A stretch of DNA of 64,000 nt from Gracilinema caldarium DSM 7334 (GTDB lineage Bacteria; Spirochaetota; Spirochaetia; Treponematales; Breznakiellaceae), in NCBI RefSeq assembly GCF_000219725.1, contig NC_015732.1, forward strand, positions 1,674,001-1,738,000. The letters run 5' to 3'. This document shows, in pieces, positions 1 through 8,610 of the stretch (the first letter of the stretch is position 1; each line of letters begins with the position of its first letter). The position numbers were made by a program, and so were the translations under genes. The notes beneath the pieces were generated by a model that was given only the letters and a program-made list of their open reading frames with translations, was not told where the DNA came from and did no database searches.

Positions 1-669
1 TTCAGAGACCTTATGGGCCTTGTCCAGCCCTTTTTTCTCAAATTTCGTGAGGGGCCGCCATTTCTGCTGGGGAGCAAAGCCATCATAGGGATTTTCCAAG
101 CCCGGGGTTGCAGAAAGCTCAGCCAAAGCCCACCTTCCATAATCGACCCAATCGGTGGCCATATAAAAATAAGCCCCCGGCTTCATACGGGACACCAAGA
201 GGTCCGTAAAGGGCCGTTTGATAAGCCGCCGCTTGTGGTGCCGCTTTTTTGGCCAGGGGTCGGGAAAGAATACATGGAAAGCATCGACCGATTCGGGGGC
301 CAACATATCCTGCAAAACTTCTACCGCATCATGTTCAACAATTCGGATATTCGTAAGCCCCCGCTGTTCAATTTCCCATAGGAGTTTCCCGACCCCTGGC
401 CGATGCACTTCAATACCAAGATAATTTATATGAGGATTCTGCTCTGCTAACTGAGCCGTAGCAGAGCCCATACCAAAGCCAATTTCTATCACCACCGGAT
501 TGGGGTTTTTAAATAGGGTATTCAGGTCAAGGAGTCTTTTCTCATAGGGTATGCAGTACAGGGGTGAGAGCTTTTCATAGCTCCGCCGCTGGGCATCACT
601 CATTCTTCCTGCTCGAAGTACAAAACTGCGAATGGGGCCGTGGGCAGTTTCTTTAAGCTGTTCTTCCAT
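1..669 (-). CDS. trmB: tRNA (guanine-N7-)-methyltransferase, 3' end outside window
   Basis: Catalyses SAM-dependent m7G46 methylation of tRNA in the cytoplasm. The 223 codons in the window begin at ATG (667-669), preceded by GGAG, and read [11 protein letters not shown]. They include the SAM-binding strand [12 protein letters not shown], the acidic end of the next strand ([11 protein letters not shown]) and the family hallmark [15 protein letters not shown]. The frame is still open at base 1. Judged against the usual length of about 220-250 residues, only a few C-terminal residues are missing. A lipoprotein gene lies 63 bp upstream on the same strand, so co-transcription is possible. Confidence 0.95.
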   Translation of the reverse strand, partial: MEEQLKETAHGPIRSFVLRAGRMSDAQRRSYEKLSPLYCIPYEKRLLDLNTLFKNPNPVVIEIGFGMGSATAQLAEQNPHINYLGIEVHRPGVGKLLWEIEQRGLTNIRIVEHDAVEVLQDMLAPESVDAFHVFFPDPWPKKRHHKRRLIKRPFTDLLVSRMKPGAYFYMATDWVDYGRWALAELSATPGLENPYDGFAPQQKWRPLTKFEKKGLDKAHKVSE

Positions 670-689
670 CAGAGATCTCCATTTATAAA

Positions 690-733
690 ATTAAGGGCAC
701 CTTTAAAAAACCACTCTTTTTAGAAGTCCCCTT
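690..733 (-). terminator. possible weak terminator between lipoprotein gene and trmB
   Basis: On the minus strand an imperfect hairpin pairs AAGGG-ACTT with AAGGT-CCCTT around an A/T-rich loop. It overlaps the stop codon of the upstream gene and is followed by AATTTTAT. The stem has a mismatch and the T tract is short, so partial attenuation is the most that can be claimed. Confidence 0.3.
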
Positions 734-1401
734 CAGGGTTTTATTGACACTGTTTTTGTTATAGCCCCCACCTGTGCATCGGGATCTTCAGCCCAGAGAG
801 CAATGTCGGTGGTTGCCGTTGAAAGCCCCAACCCCTTTAGATTACCTGAAAGGCTAGAAAGCGGTATGGAACGTGTCATGGTTCCCTCCATGTCATAACA
901 CAGGAGGGTGTTTTTTGGATAAAAAGATATAACAGTAAAAGCATCTCCATTAATTATAAGCCGAGGGAATGGATACCTACTTTGCAGAGGTGCATCAAGG
1001 CCGATTGTTCTTTCAGCTCGTTCCCCGCCCAGATCGGTCAGGATAAGCCGGTAGAGGCCCCGGGGCAATGGTTGTCCATCAACCATAGTAAGGCGATGAC
1101 TCCCTACCCAAAGTTGACCATCCTTGTTTACCGTAATCCACTCGGTAGATTTCAAAGTCCAGTATAACTGCTGTTCATCATTGATAATATAGAGACTATC
1201 CAGGTCTTCCTTACCATCCTCATCCTGGGCAAGAACAAAGAGGCTGAGCTGTTCCCTAATACCATCTGCATCCTCATTATAGATGAGCTTTAAAATATAG
1301 TTTTGAATTTGTGGAGCAGACCGGGAACAGGAAAGCAGGTTCAAATTGATGAATACAAAGGACAGCAAGACTATCGTTATACCCGGATGGTTTCGGTGCA
1401 T
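733..1401 (-). CDS. putative lipoprotein, unknown function
   Basis: A 222-residue protein that I cannot assign to a family. Starting at ATG 1399-1401 it begins MHRNHPGITIVLLSF and has a hydrophobic stretch ending in the lipobox LLSC, so it is probably a lipid-anchored envelope protein. The mature part is polar, with beta-like segments such as LYRLILTDLGGERAERTIG and repeated references to acidic loops. The open frame runs further upstream, but the residues there are not signal-like and overlap the divergent photolyase gene, so this start is preferred. A consensus-like promoter places its transcript start on the ATG, and no Shine-Dalgarno sequence is visible. trmB follows 63 bp downstream. Confidence 0.75.
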   Translation of the reverse strand: MHRNHPGITIVLLSFVFINLNLLSCSRSAPQIQNYILKLIYNEDADGIREQLSLFVLAQDEDGKEDLDSLYIINDEQQLYWTLKSTEWITVNKDGQLWVGSHRLTMVDGQPLPRGLYRLILTDLGGERAERTIGLDAPLQSRYPFPRLIINGDAFTVISFYPKNTLLCYDMEGTMTRSIPLSSLSGNLKGLGLSTATTDIALWAEDPDAQVGAITKTVSIKP

Positions 1402-1455
1402 AGTCTTATAATATCGACCTTGTCTTTTCCCTGCAAGGGTATATATTCTATAAGC
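1402..1455. promoter_or_regulatory. divergent promoters of lipoprotein gene and photolyase
   Basis: Minus strand: TTGCAG (1431-1436), 17 bp, TATTAT (1408-1413), then 6 nt to the ATG at 1401. Plus strand: TTGTCT (1420-1425), 16 bp, TATATT (1442-1447), then 8 nt to the ATG at 1456. The two promoters interleave within 54 bp. Neither gene has a recognisable ribosome binding site, so both transcripts may be leaderless or nearly so. This is inferred from consensus matching only. Confidence 0.5.
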
Positions 1456-2847
1456 ATGCATAGAGCTCGGATCCACGAGTGCAACCGAAAAGAAGAACAG
1501 CCTGGCAGATATATCCTTTATTGGATGCAGGCTTCCATCAGGGGGCGAAGCAACTTGGCCCTCGATTACGCCGTAGAGGCTGCAAATCGCCGAGGGTTGC
1601 CCCTTATAACGGTCTTCTGCATCCAAGATAACTACCTTTCAGCTTCTCAAATTCACTACAAGTATCTTTTTGCGGGCCTCACCGAGGCACAGCAGAATTT
1701 AACAGAAAAAGGGATTGCCCTGTACCTTTATAAGGGGGATCCTATACAAATACTACCACTTCTGGCCCAGCATGCAGCCCTGGTAGTTCTTGATACGGGG
1801 TATCTGCGCCATCAGCGCATCTGGAGAACCAACCTAGGGTCAAGGCTTCCTTGTAGAACAATCTGGGTCGAATCCAATATTATCATACCCGTAGAAACCG
1901 CAAGTATTAAGGAAGAATGGTCAGCCTTTACCCTGCGCCGTAAAATCATCCCCCTTCTCGATGATTTTCTCGACCGCGCAACCGATGAAATCCCTCGATA
2001 TTCCTCGTTGAATACAGACTTCCTTCCACATGTACCTGATCATTTTTCCCTGAACTTACCTAACCTTCTCAAGTATCCCCCAGGGACCTGTCCTAAAAGG
2101 ATGGCTGAACAGACCATTACCGACATCCCGGGCCATCAGATAGCATTACAAAGGTTTTCAGACTTCCTTACAGCTCGTATCGATACTTATGAATCTGACC
2201 GAAATAATCCTCTCTTGAATGGCACATCACGGATGAGCGGAGCCCTGCATTTTGGTTTCATATCCCCCCTTGAAATGGCACTGACTCTACAGCAAGAACT
2301 GGGTCTGCACCGGATCTCTGCATGCAACCACCCAGGGGCGGCGGCATACCTGGAAGAATTAATCGTCCGCCGAGAATTGGCCATCAATTTTTGCTATTAT
2401 AATAATGCCTATGATACCCCTGCAGGCCTTCCTTCCTGGGCCATTCAAACACTTACCGAAGGGAATTTACATCCTCGGCGACAGATATATAACCTTGAGA
2501 GTCTCGAAATGGCTCAAACCGATGACCCTTACTGGAATGCAGCTCAAAACCAGATGGTTCGGACCGGCTATATGCATGGTTATATGCGGATGTACTGGGG
2601 AAAACAGCTTATTGCATGGACTGGAGATTATGAAACCGCCATGAAATTTGCCATTTTACTGAATGATCAGTATTCTTTAGATGGGAGAGATCCCAATGGG
2701 TATGCTGGTATAGCATGGTGCTTCGGCAAACATGATAGGCCCTGGCAAGGGCGGCCAATCTATGGAACAGTACGGTATATGAATGCCGCTGGTCTTCGTA
2801 GAAAATTTGATGCCAACGCCTATGCTCAGGCCTATGTTTCATTATAA
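1456..2847 (+). CDS. phr: deoxyribodipyrimidine photolyase, class II
   Basis: Repairs cyclobutane pyrimidine dimers with light energy through a reduced FAD cofactor. The 463-residue protein has the N-terminal Rossmann-like antenna domain (YILYWMQASIRGRSNLALDY) and the helical FAD domain. The C-terminal quarter carries the class II signatures GYMHGYMRMYWGKQ and LDGRDPNGYAGIAWCFG followed by HDRPW. Class II rather than class I is supported by these signatures. The frame is open further upstream, but the domain begins right after the MHRARIHECNRKE start, so ATG 1456 is chosen. It is followed after 22 bp by a glutaredoxin gene, and the three genes phr-grx-ftr look like one operon. Confidence 0.93.
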   Translation: MHRARIHECNRKEEQPGRYILYWMQASIRGRSNLALDYAVEAANRRGLPLITVFCIQDNYLSASQIHYKYLFAGLTEAQQNLTEKGIALYLYKGDPIQILPLLAQHAALVVLDTGYLRHQRIWRTNLGSRLPCRTIWVESNIIIPVETASIKEEWSAFTLRRKIIPLLDDFLDRATDEIPRYSSLNTDFLPHVPDHFSLNLPNLLKYPPGTCPKRMAEQTITDIPGHQIALQRFSDFLTARIDTYESDRNNPLLNGTSRMSGALHFGFISPLEMALTLQQELGLHRISACNHPGAAAYLEELIVRRELAINFCYYNNAYDTPAGLPSWAIQTLTEGNLHPRRQIYNLESLEMAQTDDPYWNAAQNQMVRTGYMHGYMRMYWGKQLIAWTGDYETAMKFAILLNDQYSLDGRDPNGYAGIAWCFGKHDRPWQGRPIYGTVRYMNAAGLRRKFDANAYAQAYVSL

Positions 2848-2869
2848 GAATATACATCAGGAGGATTAC

Positions 2870-3175
2870 ATGTTTGATTATGTGGAATATATTACGGTAG
2901 AAGGACCGAATAAAAACCATGATGTTGAGGTCTATGCCCTTTCTACCTGTGGTTTTTGCAAACGAGCTCTTGCTTTTTTACGTGACCAGGGGATTTCCCA
3001 CCGCTACATTCATGTAGATCTGATTCCAATAGAGATAAAAAATAAAATAAAAGAAGCTCTCCATGATCAATTCAAGGAGCATGTATCCTTTCCCTTTGCA
3101 GTCATTGACGGCAAAACAACCCTTATTGGGTTTATAGAATCCGATTGGCGAAAAACTCTGCTGGATACCAAATAA
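2870..3175 (+). CDS. glutaredoxin-like protein
   Basis: A 101-residue thiol-disulfide oxidoreductase of the thioredoxin fold. The start is fixed by the strong ribosome binding site AGGAGG 6 nt before ATG 2870. The active site is CGFC in the segment VYALSTCGFCKRALAFL, followed by the strand HRYIHVDL and the cis-proline loop SFPFAVIDG. A short N-terminal strand (MFDYVEYITVEG) precedes the canonical fold. It sits between a photolyase and a ferredoxin:thioredoxin-reductase-like gene, which suggests that the FTR-like protein supplies its electrons in place of glutathione. That pairing is inference from gene order. Confidence 0.88.
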   Translation: MFDYVEYITVEGPNKNHDVEVYALSTCGFCKRALAFLRDQGISHRYIHVDLIPIEIKNKIKEALHDQFKEHVSFPFAVIDGKTTLIGFIESDWRKTLLDTK

Positions 3176-3228
3176 AACAAATAAAATACGGTACTTCTTC
3201 AAACTATATTATTAATGAGGAACAAACT

Positions 3229-3576
3229 ATGAAACCGAAGTCCATTGATGAAACCAAAACCTTTACAGAAATGGTTGCCCGGAAACAGGGTTGGGTCCTT
3301 ACCAGGGATTCATCCCTGTATGATGATCTAGTACAGGGTTTAAACACCAATTGGAACCGGTATGGGTATTATCTCTGCCCCTGCAGGGATACGGATGGTT
3401 CCCGGGAAACTGACCAGGATATCATCTGCCCCTGTAAGTATGCAAAGGCAGACATAGCTGAATATGGACACTGCTACTGTTCGCTCTACTGGTCTCAATC
3501 CTTTGCTGTATCAGGGAAAAGTCCACAGGGGATCCCCGAACGGCGATTCCAAAAAGAAACTACAGATAGAAACTAA
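3229..3576 (+). CDS. ferredoxin:thioredoxin reductase catalytic subunit-like protein
   Basis: A 115-residue protein with the cysteine pattern of the FTR catalytic chain: CPC, then CPC, then CYC, within YYLCPCR...IICPCKYAK...YGHCYCSLYW. In the plant and cyanobacterial family these residues bind a 4Fe-4S cluster and form the redox disulfide that reduces thioredoxin. The third motif here is CYC instead of CHC, and its spacing to the second is longer. ATG 3229 follows GAGGAAC. Because it sits directly behind a glutaredoxin gene, I infer a ferredoxin-driven glutaredoxin or thioredoxin reduction role. The 3' end overlaps the convergent next gene by 17 bp. Confidence 0.85.
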   Translation: MKPKSIDETKTFTEMVARKQGWVLTRDSSLYDDLVQGLNTNWNRYGYYLCPCRDTDGSRETDQDIICPCKYAKADIAEYGHCYCSLYWSQSFAVSGKSPQGIPERRFQKETTDRN

Positions 3577-4726
3577 GGGTAATAATCGTTGTATCAGAGC
3601 TTTTAATCTGACTTACCAAAGACTCGAACTTAACCCCTACTTTTTCACAGGCTTCACTGAGGTAAGATAGATAATAGAGCCCCAGTTCCGTATCCGCACT
3701 ACCTTCGGGGATCTCCTTGTAAAAATCGAAGAGACTTTTCTTTTTCAGGTCAGCAGATTTTTTGGAATCTATACTATCTTTAACAACCTGATATTCGTCT
3801 TCCTTATTATAAAGGGTGATCTGAAGTTTTCCCTGGGTGCCAATACTTGAACTGGTTCCACCAATTTTCCAAGAAACATAGACTAGATCATTCTTTTTTG
3901 TGAGTTCCTCAATAACCCTCATACGAATATTTTGATCAAAAAGAACTGCATTGGCATCTACTGTTCCCCGGTATAGACTAGCAGCTTCTCGGCGTAGATT
4001 AGTATTTTCTGCATTTACCGCCAGTTCAATAACCATGAGGGCTACATATTCGGCAATACGGGATTTTTCGATATACTCAGCCATAATGATTCTAATCTCT
4101 TTAATCAGATTCTCGAAATTTTCCACACCTCGAAATTTTAACAAGATAAACCAAATTATGGATCTTAAATTATTTAATAATTTTTCACTTAAAAAAAGTT
4201 GTACGTTTTTTTCCTCAGGAAGAAGATTAGAATTTTTTGTGATAGCTGAACGAATAGGAGCTAGAATCTCTTCTTTCAATTCATAAACTTGTTTTTCCTG
4301 TTCTTTAAGGTAATTTTGCAAAAAAGTCTCGTTAAATTTGGTTTTTTCGTCAATAATCGATGCAGGATTCATTCTATTCCACTTTTTTATTACCTCTGAA
4401 GCAAGAATTTTAGTGAAAAGTAAATTGCTAAACTGTCGATATAAAAGGCTATACAGGATAAGTTTACTCAAATCCATTACTTCCTGCCGGCGAGAAACAA
4501 ACTCAGCCCGAGAAATTTCTATTTTTGATATATAATCAATTAATAAAAGGCGCTGAATGGCTGAGGGAACAAATTTATCCAGCAATAATCCATATTCTTC
4601 CACGTTATCGGCTAACTTAAACTTAGTTAATTTTTTGTTTTGCTTTATAAATACAGTAGTGCCCTCTTCTGACAGCACAATCTTAAGAGGCAGATCTAAT
4701 ACGGTTTTTCTTTCTTGATTTGACAT
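3560..4726 (-). CDS. unknown protein with degenerate GHKL-ATPase-like C-terminal half
   Basis: A 388-residue soluble protein with no signal peptide. The N-terminal 60 residues form a small beta-rich segment, followed by about 150 residues of helix with a hydrophobic patch (LRSIIWFILLKFRG). The C-terminal part resembles a Bergerat-fold ATPase: an N-box-like ELAVNAENTN, later strand LQITLYNKED, then a G2-box-like LGLYYLSYLSEACEKVG and the closing strand TTIITLSFYL. The D-box DxGxG is not visible, so nucleotide binding may be lost. I do not recognise the family. A good promoter lies directly upstream, divergent from the next gene. Confidence 0.7.
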   Translation of the reverse strand: MSNQERKTVLDLPLKIVLSEEGTTVFIKQNKKLTKFKLADNVEEYGLLLDKFVPSAIQRLLLIDYISKIEISRAEFVSRRQEVMDLSKLILYSLLYRQFSNLLFTKILASEVIKKWNRMNPASIIDEKTKFNETFLQNYLKEQEKQVYELKEEILAPIRSAITKNSNLLPEEKNVQLFLSEKLLNNLRSIIWFILLKFRGVENFENLIKEIRIIMAEYIEKSRIAEYVALMVIELAVNAENTNLRREAASLYRGTVDANAVLFDQNIRMRVIEELTKKNDLVYVSWKIGGTSSSIGTQGKLQITLYNKEDEYQVVKDSIDSKKSADLKKKSLFDFYKEIPEGSADTELGLYYLSYLSEACEKVGVKFESLVSQIKSSDTTIITLSFYL

Positions 4727-4805
4727 ATAACCTTATTATAACCGAGAGCCTGACTTCTGTCATCCCAATCTTGACGGTTTTTATAGGGACGACTATCTTA
4801 TATCG
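4727..4805. promoter_or_regulatory. divergent promoters in a 79-bp intergenic region
   Basis: Minus strand: ATGACA (4758-4763), 17 bp, TATAAT (4735-4740), then 8 nt to the ATG at 4726. Plus strand: TTGACG (4771-4776), 17 bp, TATCTT (4794-4799), then 6 nt to the ATG at 4806. Both put the expected transcript start within about 2 nt of the start codon. The plus gene has no Shine-Dalgarno sequence. The minus gene has AAGG upstream of its ATG, but it would lie outside the predicted transcript. Confidence 0.6.
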
Positions 4806-6767
4806 ATGCTGCACCAAAGGTACGCTATTATATTTTTTTATCTATATATAACATTCTTTTTTGCCTTTTCACATAATCTAGGAGCACAGACACAGGAGAT
4901 ACATCGTATAACAGTACGAGCAAGACAGGGGAACCAAGAAGCGCAACATGTTGCTAATTTAATTCAACAGGCAGATCAAATAGGCTTAACATATGAATTA
5001 CGACCTTTACTCTCACAATATGGTAGCTTTGGAACATCTATTCAATTTGATTTCATCCAAGACAATACGGATACTAATAATATAGTCATTCTTGTTGCAG
5101 TCCCTCTTAGTTCAGAATTTGCCGTTACTGTAGTAGAAGATTTATTACTAGAAATAAGTAAAAATGCTATCAATGCTAACATTCGAATAGCTTTTGTCGC
5201 AGATGAAGCCAATGGACATCGCGGTTTAATTGAACAGCTCGATCAGTTTGATGATCCTGAATCTGTGGTTGTGCTCTATTTTGATCTTTTAGATGAAACA
5301 GGCCCTCTTTCTTTATACCAAGGTTCGCAAGGTTATATAAGTCCACTTCAATTACTTCACGAAGCTGTAAAAATAGGCAAAAAATATAAAATACCAATAA
5401 ATATACCAGAACCATTTAATGAATTATTTCGCCTTAATGTACTAAAGGGAAATGAAGCTCTCGAGGTTATTCATGAAAGAGGATTTTCAGCAATTGTAAT
5501 TACTAATCAAAGTCCTACTCGCACAGGACCTCTTTTAGATAAGAAAGATGTATCACGTTTTCTCAAAGATTATATTGAACACAGCCCCAAAGATACAGCC
5601 CTGTTTGATTTTCATTACACCATTCTTCATTTTAATAATAATTATTTTTTTATTGATGAAAAACACACCTTAATCATCGTTTTATGTAGTGTTTTTACTA
5701 TCCTTCTCTTTTTTGCGATTAATTCTATCATATTTAGACGAAAAATAATAATATATTGGGTTATATTTTTACGCCGATCTTGGATACTGCTGCTGTATAT
5801 CGGGTTATTACTTGGTTCATTGTATTTAAGCAGAATCTGCATATGGATCTGGCTAATGCTCTATGGCACTACCACTTCATTACCACTAACTGTGGTGATA
5901 CTATTTCCCGTACTTTGGTTTTCTTTATTTTCTTTTATATCACCAATATTACAAAATATTACCATACCAAAGCGTTCTAGTTTCTATGGCCAGAGTGGAA
6001 TACTTGTGATTTTATTTGGATTGCTACTAGCGATCACCATAGATATTTCTTTTATGCCAGTCTTCATCTGGGCCTTATTCTGGATATTTTTAGGATCACT
6101 GGTTCATAACTATTTTATAAACCTTCTTAGTTCATTACTTGCGCCGGTACAAATAATAATACTATACATTCTTACAGCTGTAAAAAACAATGCAATCTAT
6201 CCTCTTTATATCTATCCATCGCAATTTCAAAATAGCCTAGTACTATCATTTATTGTTTTACCATTTATCTTGTTGTGGAAACGAACTATTTTACTTAGGA
6301 TTCAAAAAAGCAAGCAAAGGTTACAACGAAATAAGTATGGAATAAGTAAAGCTATTTTTACTGTTGTTCTTCTTTTAGTAATTTTGAGCATAGGCCCTAC
6401 TATTATATCAACAAATAACAAAGATAAAGATGTTACAACGAATAGTGATACACCACTATTTAGTACCAATCTTTCAAGCACTTCATTTTTAAATCAAAAA
6501 ACTATTTCAATCATGCTGAAAGCAAAAACAACTATAGATCGTTATCAGATATATGTATTAAAAAATGACGTACAAAATATTTCCTTAATAGAAAGTACCA
6601 TACCATTTGCAAAAACTGAAACGGGAGATTTGTATTCAGATCTCACAGGGTATCCAGATACTCATTTTACCTTTGACATACTTTTGCCAAAAAACGAAAA
6701 ACTATCTATTAGGATTATTGGAAAATTCGGACATAATATAACAGAATATTTGCTAACAATCCCTTAA
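4806..6767 (+). CDS. polytopic exported protein with peptidase M28/Gaa1-like extracytoplasmic domain (inactive?)
   Basis: A 653-residue protein with a signal peptide ending near GAQTQE, an extracytoplasmic domain of about 250 residues, eight or nine membrane segments between about residues 285 and 535, and an extracytoplasmic C-terminal domain. The first domain has the strand order of M28 aminopeptidase-fold proteins: VILVAVPLSS, then IRIAFVADEANGHRGL, then SVVVLYFDLLDETG. The His/Asp/Glu zinc ligands of active M28 enzymes are not at the expected places. Gaa1 of the GPI transamidase has a similar arrangement of inactive M28 domain plus many membrane helices. The gene is more AT-rich than its neighbours and is probably translated from a leaderless message. 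Function unknown; the fold is inference. Confidence 0.6.
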   Translation: MLHQRYAIIFFYLYITFFFAFSHNLGAQTQEIHRITVRARQGNQEAQHVANLIQQADQIGLTYELRPLLSQYGSFGTSIQFDFIQDNTDTNNIVILVAVPLSSEFAVTVVEDLLLEISKNAINANIRIAFVADEANGHRGLIEQLDQFDDPESVVVLYFDLLDETGPLSLYQGSQGYISPLQLLHEAVKIGKKYKIPINIPEPFNELFRLNVLKGNEALEVIHERGFSAIVITNQSPTRTGPLLDKKDVSRFLKDYIEHSPKDTALFDFHYTILHFNNNYFFIDEKHTLIIVLCSVFTILLFFAINSIIFRRKIIIYWVIFLRRSWILLLYIGLLLGSLYLSRICIWIWLMLYGTTTSLPLTVVILFPVLWFSLFSFISPILQNITIPKRSSFYGQSGILVILFGLLLAITIDISFMPVFIWALFWIFLGSLVHNYFINLLSSLLAPVQIIILYILTAVKNNAIYPLYIYPSQFQNSLVLSFIVLPFILLWKRTILLRIQKSKQRLQRNKYGISKAIFTVVLLLVILSIGPTIISTNNKDKDVTTNSDTPLFSTNLSSTSFLNQKTISIMLKAKTTIDRYQIYVLKNDVQNISLIESTIPFAKTETGDLYSDLTGYPDTHFTFDILLPKNEKLSIRIIGKFGHNITEYLLTIP

Positions 6768-6774
6768 TTACTTT

Positions 6775-7920
6775 TTATTCAAGAGCCAGCTTAATTTCTT
6801 CCACATGAGAAGTGATATCTTGTTCAATAGCTTTTCGAGCTTCTATAAGGGCAGATTGTATGGCGGCGGATTCGGTGCCCCCCTGACCTTTAATCGAAAT
6901 AAGCGGTCTCGCGATTACGATCCTACCATCACTTCGGATGATACGTAACAGCGTCCGGGCTGTACTGGTAAATATGTTATATTTTTTTCCATTAAAAACC
7001 ATTTGTCGAGGTGCATCATATTGGATATCGGCTAAAACCAAGTATGACACACTGATTCCACCTAAAGTACAAGCCTTTTGAATTGCTTCAAAATTCCCTT
7101 GCAAGGCGGCAAAAAATATTATTGGATCCAAAGTTGATGCTGCAGGCAAGAGCTCAAGGCCAGTGCCATTCAAAGCCCTACCGATGCTATCTATAAGAGA
7201 TGCGGCAGCCCCCATAGTTAGTGAGCCTGCAGACTGTTCATCAGCCGGCCTTTCAGAGGCAAAGATGCGGGCTGTTCGAGCAGGTACAATATAGGTAAAA
7301 TCTCGGTGGATTTCAGGGAAAGCTTTTGTTTTACCTCGGTTAGAAATGACTAGCATCGCCCTAATGAGCACGGGCTTATCGGTCCGGCTAATACTTCGGA
7401 CTATGGTTGACGCAACACCATGTGAATCGGTAGCACTTGTAAGAGTAATATCCCCCATACCATTTACAAAGGAAAAATGGATTGGCGCATCGGCCACCAC
7501 CGCTTTGCCATAGTCATAATTTATCAGCAACCGGACTACAGGCATAATACCTATGCCCTTCGCAAGGTCCTGAATATTCCCAGACCGCTGGGTACCATCT
7601 TCTTTTATCCATTCATCTCCCGCTTCCATTGAAAACCGAGCGCTAATCTCAGTGATTTTTTGATCCGCCCACCATACTAGTTCTCTACGGCGGGCATTAC
7701 GTTTTGCATCGGTTTCCGCTTTAGCTTCATCATTTAACGCAAGAATACCAACAAGATGTTTTAAAGCTTCTATAGGATGATTGGTATCCAATGCATTCTG
7801 AGATGCCTGGATAAGGCTCTCCATAGATGTCATTACATCCTGCTCTTGTTCGGAATATATGTTGATACTTAACCATAACAACAAGAATAGAACGAACACT
7901 TGTTTCATAGGGCTATGCAT
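6775..7920 (-). CDS. exported protein of unknown function
   Basis: About 381 residues with a signal peptide (MKQVFVLFLLLWLSINIYSE). Next comes a helical region rich in Ala and Glu with TPR-like spacing (residues ~20-90). A middle beta-domain follows (FSFVNGMGDITLTSATDSHG), resembling an immunoglobulin-like carrier of small changes. The C-terminal 70 residues (RIIRSDGRIVIARPLISIKG plus a regular helix) resemble the end of CsgG/LPP20-type envelope proteins. GGAG lies 9 nt upstream of the ATG at 7920, so MHSPMKQ is taken as the start; ATG 7908 is an alternative. It ends 7 bp from the convergent gene and is the last of a ylxP-lipoprotein-this gene run. Confidence 0.65.
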   Translation of the reverse strand: MHSPMKQVFVLFLLLWLSINIYSEQEQDVMTSMESLIQASQNALDTNHPIEALKHLVGILALNDEAKAETDAKRNARRRELVWWADQKITEISARFSMEAGDEWIKEDGTQRSGNIQDLAKGIGIMPVVRLLINYDYGKAVVADAPIHFSFVNGMGDITLTSATDSHGVASTIVRSISRTDKPVLIRAMLVISNRGKTKAFPEIHRDFTYIVPARTARIFASERPADEQSAGSLTMGAAASLIDSIGRALNGTGLELLPAASTLDPIIFFAALQGNFEAIQKACTLGGISVSYLVLADIQYDAPRQMVFNGKKYNIFTSTARTLLRIIRSDGRIVIARPLISIKGQGGTESAAIQSALIEARKAIEQDITSHVEEIKLALE

Positions 7921-7946
7921 ACAAAGGCACTCCATAGCTACTCATG

Positions 7947-8594
7947 TTACTCTTTCCAAGACAATCGAAGCTCAACTGGTTCAGGACTTAAGACGAGATC
8001 GGATACAGATGATGTATATCGGACCGTAGTACCTGTTACGGTTGCTTGGCCTATTTTCCCACTAGCAGACACTAAAGGGGGCGAAGGATAGGTAAAGCGT
8101 ACATCTATAGTATAGCCTGTAAATATGGTATGCACTAGGTTTTCCAAGTCCTTATCGACATTTTTAATACCCTTGACAAGGACCATACTCATGACTCTAT
8201 TATCCCCCTCTGATATAAGTTTTACTGATTGACCAGATGCATCGAGGAACCCCATAAGAGCTTCCAAATTTGCAAAGGCAAGCTCAGCTTTAACGATAAC
8301 ATTCTTTTGGTCCTGGCTCAAACTATAGGAATTTAAGGTAAGCCCCGGCACACGGCTCAGTGTTCGTTCAAAATCGGTACGACTTACCGGCAGGGGAAGT
8401 TGCTTTTCATTACCATCGAGCTTACCCAGTGCTTCAAACATCCGGGAAAGCCTGTATTCTAGCTGGATTGTACCGGAACCATTCTGACGAATAGTAACAG
8501 TTGAGTTTAATCCGATACAGGAAGTGAATGATAATACTACAAGAACGCCAAGACTTAATAAACCAATTTTATATAACTTCATAGAAAGCTTCAT
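7947..8594 (-). CDS. lipoprotein, LppM/DUF3153-like
   Basis: A 215-residue predicted lipoprotein. The start at 8594 follows AAGGAG with 7 nt spacing; the signal ends in the lipobox FTSC. The mature protein starts with STVTIRQNGSGTIQLEYRLS, typical of the LppM/DUF3153 fold (beta-strand with an NGSG turn, then an amphipathic helix), and ends with a strand pair VRYTSSVSDLV and VELRLSWKE. There is no transmembrane helix after the signal. It lies between ylxP (17 bp upstream) and an exported protein gene. Function in this family is not established. Confidence 0.7.
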   Translation of the reverse strand: MKLSMKLYKIGLLSLGVLVVLSFTSCIGLNSTVTIRQNGSGTIQLEYRLSRMFEALGKLDGNEKQLPLPVSRTDFERTLSRVPGLTLNSYSLSQDQKNVIVKAELAFANLEALMGFLDASGQSVKLISEGDNRVMSMVLVKGIKNVDKDLENLVHTIFTGYTIDVRFTYPSPPLVSASGKIGQATVTGTTVRYTSSVSDLVLSPEPVELRLSWKE

Positions 8595-8610
8595 AAAATC
8601 ACTCCTTTTA

